Source: Cerasicoccus sp. TK19100
GTDB lineage: Bacteria; Verrucomicrobiota; Verrucomicrobiia; Opitutales; Cerasicoccaceae
Reading direction: 5' to 3'
Length of the DNA: 64,000 nt
NCBI RefSeq assembly: GCF_027257155.1
Contig: NZ_JAPWDU010000002.1
Location: 434,001 to 498,000 of the forward strand
Shown one piece after another: positions 7,060 to 15,300 of this stretch. The position numbers and the translations under genes were made by a program. The first letter of the stretch is position 1. Each line of letters starts with the position of its first letter. The notes beneath the pieces are model-generated. The model saw nothing but the letters and a program-made list of their open reading frames with translations. It was not told where the DNA came from and searched no databases.

Positions 7060-8179
7060 AAAACGTGATTTAAGCTGGTTACTTCAATGAGTTTTTCCAG
7101 TAGCACAAAATGGACCAAAGTCAGCAAGCGCAGAAAATGCGCCTTAGGTTAAATTCGTGTGACGCAAGCAGATCGACAGCGTCTGGCAGTTTGTCGATAG
7201 GCATAGCCCAATGCCATCAGCGCAATGACCGATGTAAAGTAAGAAGGCTCGGGAATCGGAGTCACCGAAACGTTGTCCCAGGCGGGAGAAGCGGTCGCCG
7301 CGCCTTCGGGTATCGACCAACCAACAACGTCGTCTTCCGAGCCAACATTCTGCGCCACACCGATATCAAAAAACGTTAAAGCGGTTTCCGACGAGCTAGC
7401 AGTGAACTGCACTTGATAAGTCGCGACGCCGTCCACGCCTACCTGAATGAACATTGGCGCATAGCCATCGATCAGTAGCCCGGAGATGCCGTCCACCGTC
7501 GAAGTAGCTGAAGTAGGATCATATGGCGTCAGGCCAAATAGATCAAACTGCAGCACATAACTCTGCCCGATCTCTGTCGCGATCGTTTGAGCCCAGCCTA
7601 AATTATACTCGAAGGTAAAGGTTACATCGTTCGTTAGAATTCCATTTCCATTAAATGCTGGCTCATCGCTGGCTTCGTAGATCAATTTTTGAGATATATA
7701 CTCATTTGTTCGAAGGTATTCTTTGCTTATTGGACTGACCCATAGCTCTTGAAATGCGAAATAAACGTCGCTTCCTGAAAAAGGCCAATGAGTAAAAATA
7801 TATCCTGTACCGTGAGTTATTTCAATGTCACTAAAATCCCCATTCAGGATCAAATTCTCCGCCGGATTTAGCGCATAACCGGAAACCACGCTCGGCTTGC
7901 TTGATGCCGGGTCGTTGCGAATTTGGATCGAAGCTGCCGCCGATGGTGCCGCCATGGCTGCCGCAACCAGCACCGCGCCACCCACTACTGCCGGGCGCTT
8001 CACGGGCTCTTGCTCCTTGAGCAAGTCAGGGTTCAATAACTTCTGGGCGAATGACGAAACAATCTCCATATAACGTGATTTAAGCTGGTTACTTCAATGA
8101 TTTCTCACATTAGCACAAAATGGACCAAAGTCAGCAAGCGCAGAGAATGTGCCTTAGGTTAAATTCATGTGACGCAAGA
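6175..8179. repeat. tandem duplication of about 1.0 kb carrying the PEP-CTERM genes
   Basis: Two head-to-tail units, about 6175-7169 and 7179-8179. Each contains one PEP-CTERM gene plus about 110 bases of upstream sequence. The units match almost base for base except in about 6640-6825 (copy A) and 7640-7833 (copy B), where they are strongly diverged, and at a few scattered positions. The junction gives copy B an altered C-terminal tail and places the Fic start codon inside unit A. Confidence 0.85.
7149..8069 (-). CDS. PEP-CTERM surface protein, copy B of tandem pair
   Basis: A 306-residue paralogue of the gene at 6166 with the same signal region, the same IPEPS sorting signal and the same hydrophobic helix. 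Differences concentrate in a central block (about residues 80-140). The C-terminal tail continues past the Arg cluster as RRCRSACVTRI, because the frame runs across the duplication junction into DNA that is upstream sequence of copy A. Whether the altered tail affects exosortase sorting is unknown. Its upstream 110 bases are repeated before copy A, so both genes probably have equivalent promoters. Confidence 0.85.
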   Translation of the reverse strand: MEIVSSFAQKLLNPDLLKEQEPVKRPAVVGGAVLVAAAMAAPSAAASIQIRNDPASSKPSVVSGYALNPAENLILNGDFSDIEITHGTGYIFTHWPFSGSDVYFAFQELWVSPISKEYLRTNEYISQKLIYEASDEPAFNGNGILTNDVTFTFEYNLGWAQTIATEIGQSYVLQFDLFGLTPYDPTSATSTVDGISGLLIDGYAPMFIQVGVDGVATYQVQFTASSSETALTFFDIGVAQNVGSEDDVVGWSIPEGAATASPAWDNVSVTPIPEPSYFTSVIALMALGYAYRQTARRCRSACVTRI

Positions 8180-8275
8180 ATCGCGGCGGCGACATCACCT
8201 CCACAGATGCATTCCAGCCGGGTGGCCCTTCACACTTGAAAAATGGCGGCGCGGGCGTTTGTCTAAACGATTAGC

Positions 8276-9640
8276 ATGAGCCAGGCACTCGACAGCACAT
8301 CCGCTCCAACCATTTCGCGCACCCGCGTGCGGCGACGCGCGGCGCTGCATACACTTGGCTGTCGGCTCAACCAAAGCGAAACGATGATCCTACGCGAAAA
8401 GCTCATTGCGCAGGGCTTTGACATCGTGGACTTTGGGGACGAAGCCGATTTGGCGATCATCAACACCTGCACCGTTACCCGGCTCGCGGATTCCAAGTGC
8501 CGCCAGGCGATCCGCGGCTTCATCCGGCGCAACCCCGAGGCCTACACCGCCGTCGTGGGCTGCTATTCACAGATGGGGGCCAAGGAGATTGCCGGCATCG
8601 AGGGCGTGGACCTCATCCTCGGCAACCACGACAAAATGAACGTGCTGGAATACATCGGTGAGGCCGAGAAGAACCTGGCGCCGGTGATCGTCCGTGAACG
8701 CATCGACCGCGACGACTTCACCATGCACTTTGCGGGCGAGACGCCCTTCGAGTGGCGCGCGAATTTAAAAATCCAGGACGGCTGCGACTTCATGTGCAGC
8801 TTTTGCATCATCCCGTTTGCACGGGGTCGCGCGCGCAGTCGCGAGTTTGGCGACCTCATGGCCGAGGCCCGCCATCAGGTGGAGCGCGGGGTAAAGGAGC
8901 TCGTGCTAACGGGAGTCAACATCGGCACCTACCAGCACAGCGACCGCTCAGTGCTGGAAGTCGTCGACGCATTATCCAATTTGCCCGGTCTGGAGCGCGT
9001 GCGCATTAGCAGCATCGAGCCGACCACGATTCCCGTCGAGCTGTTCGACCGCATGAACGACCCGGCGCACGCGCTAATGCCCTACCTGCACATTCCTTTG
9101 CAAAGCGGCTCGGACAAGGTGCTCACCGAGATGCGCCGCCGCTACGACATCGCCGAGTGGGAGGCCTTCGTCAATGATGCCGCCGCGCGTGTGCCCGGCA
9201 TTTGCATCGGCACGGACATTATGGTCGGTTTCCCTGGCGAGACGGAAAACGACTTTGCCGAAAGCTGCCGCGTGCTGACGGAGAACCCCCTCGCCTACGG
9301 CCACGTCTTCACCTACTCCGAGCGCGGCAACACCCCCGCTGCCCGCCGCGACGACCATGTGCCGATGGAGGAACGCCATCGCCGCAGCGCCCGACTGCGC
9401 CGTCTGTCCTCCGAGCGTCGCTACGCCTTTTACGAAAGCAACCTCGGCCGCGAAACCGAGGTGCTCTTCGAAGACCCGCGCGAAAACACCGCCAGCGGTC
9501 TCACGGATAACTACGTGCGCGTCGTCCTCAGCGGCGATGGCCTCAGCGGCAAAACCGCCGCCGAGCTCCGTAACGAATTTGCCCGCGTCCGCCTGGAGCG
9601 CGTGACTGCGGACTTCGTCGAGGGCAAGTTGATTGGCTAA
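8276..9640 (+). CDS. mtaB: tRNA t6A37 methylthiotransferase MtaB
   Basis: Radical SAM methylthiotransferase that converts t6A37 to ms2t6A in tRNAs reading ANN codons. The N-terminal UPF0004 domain has its three cluster cysteines in TLGCRLN, NTCTVT and VGCYSQ. The radical SAM motif CDFMCSFC lies near residues 170-177, and LTGVNIGTYQ and HIPLQSGSD follow. A C-terminal TRAM-like segment ends the protein. At 454 residues it matches MtaB rather than the shorter RimO/MiaB variants, and the TLGCRLNQSE block is typical of MtaB. Its 3' end overlaps the convergent MYG1-like gene by four bases. Confidence 0.9.
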   Translation: MSQALDSTSAPTISRTRVRRRAALHTLGCRLNQSETMILREKLIAQGFDIVDFGDEADLAIINTCTVTRLADSKCRQAIRGFIRRNPEAYTAVVGCYSQMGAKEIAGIEGVDLILGNHDKMNVLEYIGEAEKNLAPVIVRERIDRDDFTMHFAGETPFEWRANLKIQDGCDFMCSFCIIPFARGRARSREFGDLMAEARHQVERGVKELVLTGVNIGTYQHSDRSVLEVVDALSNLPGLERVRISSIEPTTIPVELFDRMNDPAHALMPYLHIPLQSGSDKVLTEMRRRYDIAEWEAFVNDAAARVPGICIGTDIMVGFPGETENDFAESCRVLTENPLAYGHVFTYSERGNTPAARRDDHVPMEERHRRSARLRRLSSERRYAFYESNLGRETEVLFEDPRENTASGLTDNYVRVVLSGDGLSGKTAAELRNEFARVRLERVTADFVEGKLIG

Positions 9641-10524
9641 ATTTCGGCCGCCTCCAACGGGCCGACCCATGCCTTGCCCAGCAGCTCTTTCAAGCGCTCG
9701 GCGGATGTGGCAGAGGTCTTGGCAATGAAGCCGCGGGCGTGCGTGAAGTGCACGTCGGCTTCCTCCGAAACACGGGTAAACTCCATCGTCGCACTGTCGT
9801 TGAAGCGCCGCAGGCCATGGCCTTCGCTGCGGTTGTCCGGGTAGGCAATGGCAACGACGGAATCGTCCTTGCCCAGAGCCTTCAGGTGGAAGCCAACGCC
9901 AGATGCCGAATCGCCCAAAGGCGCGTTGCGCTCCAGGATGGCAAACACCTCAAACTGCGCACCGTCGGCCTCGATGGTCCACAGCTCACCATGCTTAGCG
10001 AGAAACTCCAACTGCTGCGCCATGCCACGCACATAGCCGGCCCATTCCGTTCCCATCGCGCGCATGACTTCCCATAGCGGCTCACCGGGACGGTGCTCAC
10101 GCTGGGCTGCAAAGAGACGCAAAATCGTCGGATCGATGGGCGAATCCAGTCGGCGCATTTGCTCCGGGGTCACACCGATCCACTCGCCAGTTTCCTTCGG
10201 GCCGAGACAGTCGAAGCGCTCCGTCGACTCCAGCCAGTCGCAGAATTGCTTGGCGTGCTCATAGAGGCCGAGCCGCATCAGCACCAGCGACAGCGCACAA
10301 GTCGGCGTGGCGTCACGGGGAAACTGATGGTGGTCGAAGTTGCTCAGCTCCGGCTCATGACGATGCCCGATGTCCACCACGGCAATGCGCGGATCGGCCA
10401 GCTCGTCCTCCGTCGGGTCGCGGCGCTCAATCGGCGCGGCGCACTCGCTGATCAAAAGGCAGCAGGCCAAAAACTCGTCGCGGTGCGAACCACCGCCGTG
10501 GGTAATAATCTTGTCTAAATCCAT
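9637..10524 (-). CDS. MYG1-family (UPF0160) metal-dependent hydrolase
   Basis: A 295-residue protein of the MYG1 family, related to DHH phosphoesterases. The N-terminal metal-site block THGGGSHRDEFLA and the block SNFDHHQFPRDATPT are both clear, as is a C-terminal GVGFHLKALG segment. Eukaryotic MYG1 is a 3'-5' RNA exonuclease; the bacterial substrate is unknown. I placed the start at the ATG at 10524, just before DLDKIITHGG, rather than an upstream GTG at 10545 that adds an unrelated RPCRRD stretch. It converges on mtaB with a four-base overlap. Its upstream region is the repeat-rich block beginning near 10745. Confidence 0.85.
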   Translation of the reverse strand: MDLDKIITHGGGSHRDEFLACCLLISECAAPIERRDPTEDELADPRIAVVDIGHRHEPELSNFDHHQFPRDATPTCALSLVLMRLGLYEHAKQFCDWLESTERFDCLGPKETGEWIGVTPEQMRRLDSPIDPTILRLFAAQREHRPGEPLWEVMRAMGTEWAGYVRGMAQQLEFLAKHGELWTIEADGAQFEVFAILERNAPLGDSASGVGFHLKALGKDDSVVAIAYPDNRSEGHGLRRFNDSATMEFTRVSEEADVHFTHARGFIAKTSATSAERLKELLGKAWVGPLEAAEI

Positions 10525-10745
10525 GTCCCGCCGACAAGGGCGCACAATGCGCGCGGGGTCAAGCTTTGCCGCAACTGCCTCCCCGACCGATGCCGCCGCC
10601 GATGGCCCGGATTACCACCCTCGCACCTCACCGCGCCAACTACTTTTTCCTTTAATCTTTTCCCTTTTTCCTTCGCCAAAAGCGAAGAACTTTGCCATAC
10701 TTTCGGTATGAAAAGTCGGCACAGGAGAACCCTCCCCAGCTCCTT

Positions 10746-10941
10746 AAGTATCGCCGACTGCGCGACCAAGCGTCGCCGACTGTAGCTCGGAGTGTCGCCG
10801 ACACTTCCCCGGAGCGTCGCCGACGCTTCAAGCGAAACCAGGTGCTGTGTTGGTCACAAACAAGCTGGTATGTTGGTCGAACACACGGGCGTCTTTTGGT
10901 CTCAACCAAGCCGTGCTTTGCTCCAAATCCCGGGCCGCGCT
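10746..10941. repeat. degenerate hairpin-repeat array 1 (22-23 bp period)
   Basis: A non-coding array of short imperfect hairpins. The word TCGCCGAC starts at 10751, 10773, 10795 and 10817, exactly 22 bases apart. After one longer unit, TTGGTC starts at 10850, 10873 and 10896, with a diverged TTGCTC-like copy at about 10919, each 23 bases apart. Arms flank the core and co-vary: AGTGTC-gcc-GACACT in one unit and AGCGTC-gcc-GACGCT in the next; TTGGT-ctc-AACCAA later. Two similar 23-bp arrays occur at 19502 and 57403. It lies between the MYG1 gene start and the HEPN gene. Confidence 0.75.
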
Positions 10942-10976
10942 GGACTCCTCCATTCCTCGGCAAGCGATTGACGTAG

Positions 10977-10995
10977 AAGCGGCATCCTGCCGCTT
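10977..10995. repeat. REP-like palindrome AAGCGGCA...TGCCGCTT
   Basis: Perfect 8-bp inverted repeat with a three-base loop. It lies between the hairpin-repeat array and a second palindrome that shares the AAGCGGC arm, so both may belong to one interspersed REP-like family. No following U-tract, so it is not an obvious terminator. Confidence 0.6.
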
Positions 10996-11016
10996 TCCCC
11001 AGACTAACTGGAACTA

Positions 11017-11058
11017 AAGCGGCTGGCCTGCCCTGAGCTAGTCGAAGGGAAGCCGCTT
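11017..11058. repeat. REP-like stem-loop with CCCTGAGC...GAAGGG core
   Basis: The outer arms AAGCGGCT and AGCCGCTT are perfectly complementary over 8 bp and enclose CCCTGAGCTAGTCGAAGGG. This inner element resembles an intergenic palindrome that is common in many environmental bacterial genomes (CCTTCGAC...GCTCAGG type). The arm is nearly the same as in the palindrome at 10977. The remaining sequence from 11059 to 11293 shows no gene that I can support. Confidence 0.6.
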
Positions 11059-11293
11059 CAACTTTTGAGGCACGCATCGCCCTGCCCTGGGCATGCCAAA
11101 TCTGGCTTTTCCAGCCGTCATGTTTGACTGAAACAGATGTAAAGTACTTTACCCGCCGAGCAAAGCCCCCTATTTTGCGTTCCATGCTCCATCCCGCACC
11201 AAACTTAACTTTTGCTTCATCCACTCCTGACGTAGTTTCCGTTTGGCGGGTTTCTTTGTTAAACGACGTTTTCGTCACATAAAAAGTACTGTT

Positions 11294-11740
11294 ATGGAAG
11301 AGAGAGTTAAACCCTTTGGGCTGTGGCGCTACGGCAAAGAGTTCCTCGATGCCGGAGAGGAAATCAAGGATCCCCGCAAGCCCGAGAATCCACTCGACCA
11401 CTATGCACCAACCCCTGCATTCTACCTCGTTTCACACTCGATTGAACTGTTCTTGAAGTCATACCTCAGAGGAAAGAAAAAGAATCTGAAGGAACTAAGA
11501 AATGTAGGACACAATCTAGTCGAAGCGCTAACCCTATGCGAAGAACTGGGCTTGAATGAGCTCATCGAAGTAAATGAAGAAACCAAAGCTGAAATAGAAC
11601 TATTAAACCAAACCTATGCGTCCAAGGACTTCGAATACTTCAAACAAGGATACTATGAACTTCCATACTATGAGAGGGTGTGCTTCTTCGCAGAAAATCT
11701 TAGAGACGCCACAAAGGACTTTGTACTATCAACGACTTAA
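11294..11740 (+). CDS. HEPN-domain protein, integron-cassette-like
   Basis: A 148-residue helical protein. The block SIELFLKSYLRG followed by ELRNVGHNLVEAL fits HEPN domains, which are often RNases or partners of nucleotidyltransferases in defence and toxin-antitoxin systems. The typical Rx4-6H motif is only approximate (RNVGH). Start at the ATG at 11294, because upstream codons in the same frame are Arg/Lys-rich repeat sequence. Base composition is clearly more AT-rich than the flanking genes. An attC-like site begins three bases after the stop, so this looks like a mobile gene cassette. Function unknown. Confidence 0.65.
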   Translation: MEERVKPFGLWRYGKEFLDAGEEIKDPRKPENPLDHYAPTPAFYLVSHSIELFLKSYLRGKKKNLKELRNVGHNLVEALTLCEELGLNELIEVNEETKAEIELLNQTYASKDFEYFKQGYYELPYYERVCFFAENLRDATKDFVLSTT

Positions 11741-11742
11741 AC

Positions 11743-11803
11743 CATAACCAGACGCTTCTGGACAACGTCGCTAACGCGCCGCGCCAGAGCTTTACGTTAG
11801 AGC
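11743..11803 (+). other. attC-like integron recombination site
   Basis: About 60 bases directly after the HEPN stop codon. The outer arms contain ATAAC at the start and GTTAGAG at 11796-11802, close to the R''/R' core pair (RYYYAAC and GTTRRRY). The inner arms GCTTCTGG and CCAGAGC pair with one unpaired base, as in L''/L' with an extrahelical base. The centre CGTCGCTAACGCGCCGCG is a typical variable terminal structure. The next gene begins four bases after the right arm, which is the usual spacing in cassette arrays. The last R' base deviates from consensus. Confidence 0.65.
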
Positions 11804-11806
11804 AAA

Positions 11807-12217
11807 ATGAGAATTGGTGAAGAAGATTGCTATTTACTGTTGGAGCGTAGGTCCGAAACTGATCCCCATACGTCCTTTGTCATTGAAGGACGATGGGAAA
11901 GCAACGGAACGGTATTGTTTGGGAGAAATGACTCTGTTTTCTTTGAAACTTCTGACAATTGCTTTCGGGCATTTAGATCTTTTGCGGAATTACGGGAAGA
12001 GAGTTTACTGATGAAACTGACCGAGGGTGGAAATCTCGAGTTAATACGAGATCATCACGGGCACCTTGATTTAAGGTATCGTATTGCCTACAGGAGATCA
12101 GGAGCCCATTACTATGTCACCGGCGAAGTCCATTTGGATGGTGAATCTAGGGAAGAGTTTCTCAGGAAATTTAGCATTCTGATATTCCAAAGAAGTCTAA
12201 CCAGTCGGGATATGTGA
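11807..12217 (+). CDS. hypothetical protein, second cassette-like gene
   Basis: A 136-residue soluble protein with no signal peptide or membrane segment. It is predicted to be mostly beta strand (alternating patterns such as FVIEGRWES and LDLRYRIAYRR) with a short C-terminal helix. The family is not recognised. AT-rich compared with the flanking genes. The ATG follows the attC-like right arm by four bases, so it looks like the next gene of a cassette series. It lies 160 bases before a giant RHS gene; small beta-rich proteins beside RHS genes can be immunity proteins, but normally they sit downstream, so this is only a possibility. Confidence 0.55.
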   Translation: MRIGEEDCYLLLERRSETDPHTSFVIEGRWESNGTVLFGRNDSVFFETSDNCFRAFRSFAELREESLLMKLTEGGNLELIRDHHGHLDLRYRIAYRRSGAHYYVTGEVHLDGESREEFLRKFSILIFQRSLTSRDM

Positions 12218-12245
12218 CGAAAAATGCGGGCGCATTTTCGCCACA
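12213..12245 (+). terminator. long hairpin over the stop codon at 12217
   Basis: Near-perfect inverted repeat: TGTG-CGAAAAATGCG and CGCATTTTCG-CACA around a two-base loop. It includes the TGA stop of the upstream gene. There is no U-tract after it, so it may be an attenuating structure or a diverged cassette boundary rather than a classic intrinsic terminator. Confidence 0.45.
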
Positions 12246-12378
12246 TACCCTCCACGTTCTAACCCTCCTCCTTCCAGCCTACCCGGATAGCATGCGCAGG
12301 CCGCCAGTAGCATCGATTATTCATTTTATTAAATTCAGATTGGAATACAGGGACTAAATACTGTATCTAGTCTCGGTA

Positions 12379-15300
12379 ATGCTACGGACGCTGCTATTGC
12401 TTCCCTGCGTCCTTGGCGCCCAATCGGTAAATATCCTTTACGATGCGGGGTTGACTCATCCCGATCCGACCAACCAAGGCTGGGGCGGCAGCGAAGTCTC
12501 CACACCGGGCGCGGATATTAGTCCGGTCGACGGGCTCATTGATGCGCCGGCCAACGTCGGCCCGATCAATGACGCGCAAGGCGCTTCCTGGCAGATTTAT
12601 GACCAACTGGCGTCGAGCAGCCTGGATTCGCCCGCGTATCCGATCAGCTTCGAGGCGGAGCAGTTCAAGGCGCTGTATATCCACGGCTGGGAATACGAGT
12701 TTACGGTCAAGGCGGTGCAGGAAACGGACTTTTCCGGCTTCACCGGCTGGGGGCTGACCAGCGCCAATGATCCCGGCTGGGGCTTTACCGGCGCCTCGGC
12801 GCGCGTCGGGTTTTTCTTTGGCGTAAACGGCAACGGCAGTTTCTGGGTCAGCATCAATTCCGGGACCAAGCACTTCCTGGGCTCGGGCAACGACTTCCAC
12901 ACGATCCGCGCGATTGGCGCGCCCGAGTCGACAGAGTTTGAGTGGTTCATCGACGACGTGAGCCAAGGCCTCGGTAATTTGGAAAGCACGGGCGCCTACG
13001 AGGGCATCATTTTCCAGGCGGGCTCCTCCCCGCGCATTGGCGGCGCGGCGAACTGGAAAAAGGTCTCCCTGCAAAGCCTGGATGAGCCGGCCACTGCGCC
13101 CGGCGGCCCGATCACGGGCACAGTCCTCTTTGGCGGCGATGAAAATTTCTTTCCCGAAAACGGCGTCAATGGCCTGCTTTCGCTCTCGGCGGCGACCAGC
13201 GAAGGCGTGGTGATCAAGGAAGCGCTCAGCGACTCTGGCTACTACTGGCTGGATATAGTTGGCTTGGACGACGTCAGCGCTGGCGCGATGGTGGCCAGCG
13301 TTGCGCAAAACGGCCGTTACCAGACGGTGCCCAGCGGCAGTGATTTCGCGACGAATTCCGTCGTGCCGGTCGATGTGCCCAATCAATACGCCATCGTCAC
13401 CAGCCGCTCCAGCGAATTCGAAAATTATGATATCAACGCCGCCTTCGGCTGGTTTCCCTACACAGACTTCCTGGCGGGCGTCGCCAGCGGCGATGGCGTT
13501 AACCCGCCCATCACGAAGCTGACCGCCTCTACGGGCATTACGCTGGGTGACGAAGTCATTCCGGCGGGCGTCGGCGTGACGACCGTTGACCTGACCGATC
13601 TCGGCGCCAGCTCCACCGATGGCCTCCTGCTCGTATCAGCGGCGGAAAGCGACGACAACGTCGCCCTCGTCACTGCCCAAGCGGACGGGACCTTTACGGT
13701 GAATGTGCGCCAGAATAATTCGTCCAGCCTGGAGCAAGGCGCGTTCTCGTTCGTCTACCTGCCCTTTGCCGACGCCGGTCAAGCCGACCAACCGCTGGTC
13801 GCGCTGGGCCGCGTGCGCAGCGATGGCGCGGTCGCCGATTTTGGGGGCGATTTCATCGTCACCAAACAAAGCAAAGGCCGTTGGTCATTGGCGGTTACCG
13901 GACAGACGAACGACACCGGCACGCTACTGGTGTCGCCTGTCGGCGGCGGGCCCAATAACGCGGACAACATTGTGACCTACGAGTGGAATGAATCCGCAGG
14001 CGTCTGGTTCATCGAATGCCGCGACGGCGACTTTCCGATTGTCGGCCTCGACGATGGCGCCACTGCGGACGAGATCATGTTCAACTTCGCTTTCGTCTCC
14101 AAGGAGTCGGCCTCCCCCATCGTGCAGCCGCCCAAGCTCGACCTGCTCGCGGCGCGGGAAACGCGCGCCAACACCGACAGCCTGATTGGCAACGGCATCG
14201 ACACGGCCAGCGGCGCGCTCATTCGCGGCGTCGAGCTGATCCGGATCGAAGGCGTGCGCCCCATCACTTTTGAGATCGATTACAACTCCCTGCTGACAAG
14301 CATCGACGGCCCCGTTGGCCCCAGTTGGAGTCACAATTTCCAAGCCCGCCTTTACGGCACCAACGGCGGCGAGATCACCGTTTTCTGGAACCAGCATCGC
14401 TACTCCAGCTTTGAGTATTTGGACACGCCGGAGCACGGGCTCACCTACCGCGGGCTCGATGAAGACGTCCGCTACGCCAGCCTGGTCGCGCGCACGCCCG
14501 ACAGCGAATACCCGGACTCGTTCTGGATCCTGACCACGCAGGAAGGCGACGCCTATCACTTTGGGGCAGACGGTCGGCTGGTGCTGGTGGCAAATGTCAT
14601 CGGCCAACCCATCGAGCTTACTTACAATGACGCCGACCAGCTGACCCGGCTGACTGATCCCTACACCGAAGCCTACATCAGCCTCGGCTATAACAGTGAC
14701 GACCGCATCGCCATCATCGCGGACGAGCTGGGGCGGCAGGTCATCCTGCAATACAACGACGCCGGTAATTTGATCACCGTGCCTGCAGCTGTCATGCTCG
14801 AGTCCAAGGTCTGGGGCGATTCGTTTCCCGCGACGCCGATTCCGGACAACAACGCCACCGGCATCAGCGTGCCGATCGAAGTCACCGACGGCGGTTACGT
14901 GAGCGGCCTGACCTTCGACGCCCTGGAAATACAGCACAGCGATCCTGACCAATTGGACGTTTACTTGACCACACCCAGCGGCCGGGAAATCACCCTGCCG
15001 CTAACGCTGACGCCGCCGGACACGATCAACATGGCCGGACTGTCCTTCACCCAAATGCCCGAAGAAGACCGCATGGGCGACTGGACGCTGCACCTGATTG
15101 ACAACGAGTCCGGGCTCACGGGCTCACTCCGAGCCTACGAACTTTCCTTCTATAGTTCGCGGCGCGCCGTAACGTATATTTACGACAGCGAGAACCGCAT
15201 CATCCAGGCCATCGACACGCTCGGCGATCAACTCTTCGCCGCCGAGTATGATGCGCAGGGCCGTATCATTCGGCAGGCCGATGGCCGCCCCGAAACACCG

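Noticed and set aside
5538-8069. Fic/PEP-CTERM as a toxin-antitoxin pair
   Set aside because: The PEP-CTERM proteins are exported surface proteins; the overlap is explained by the tandem duplication and no antitoxin-like gene is present.
6175-8179. diversity-generating retroelement acting on the PEP-CTERM pair
   Set aside because: The variable block differs by many substitutions including indels, not only at adenines, and there is no reverse transcriptase or template repeat in the window.
10652-11401. 249-codon open frame on the minus strand over the repeat-rich region
   Set aside because: It spans the hairpin array, both palindromes and the start of the HEPN gene, is rich in Arg, and shows no domain or conserved pattern; an open frame in GC-rich repeats is expected by chance.
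13924-14952. 342-codon minus-strand frame within the RHS gene
   Set aside because: Antisense frame in GC-rich coding DNA; the forward frame has signal peptide, RHS and P-like features.
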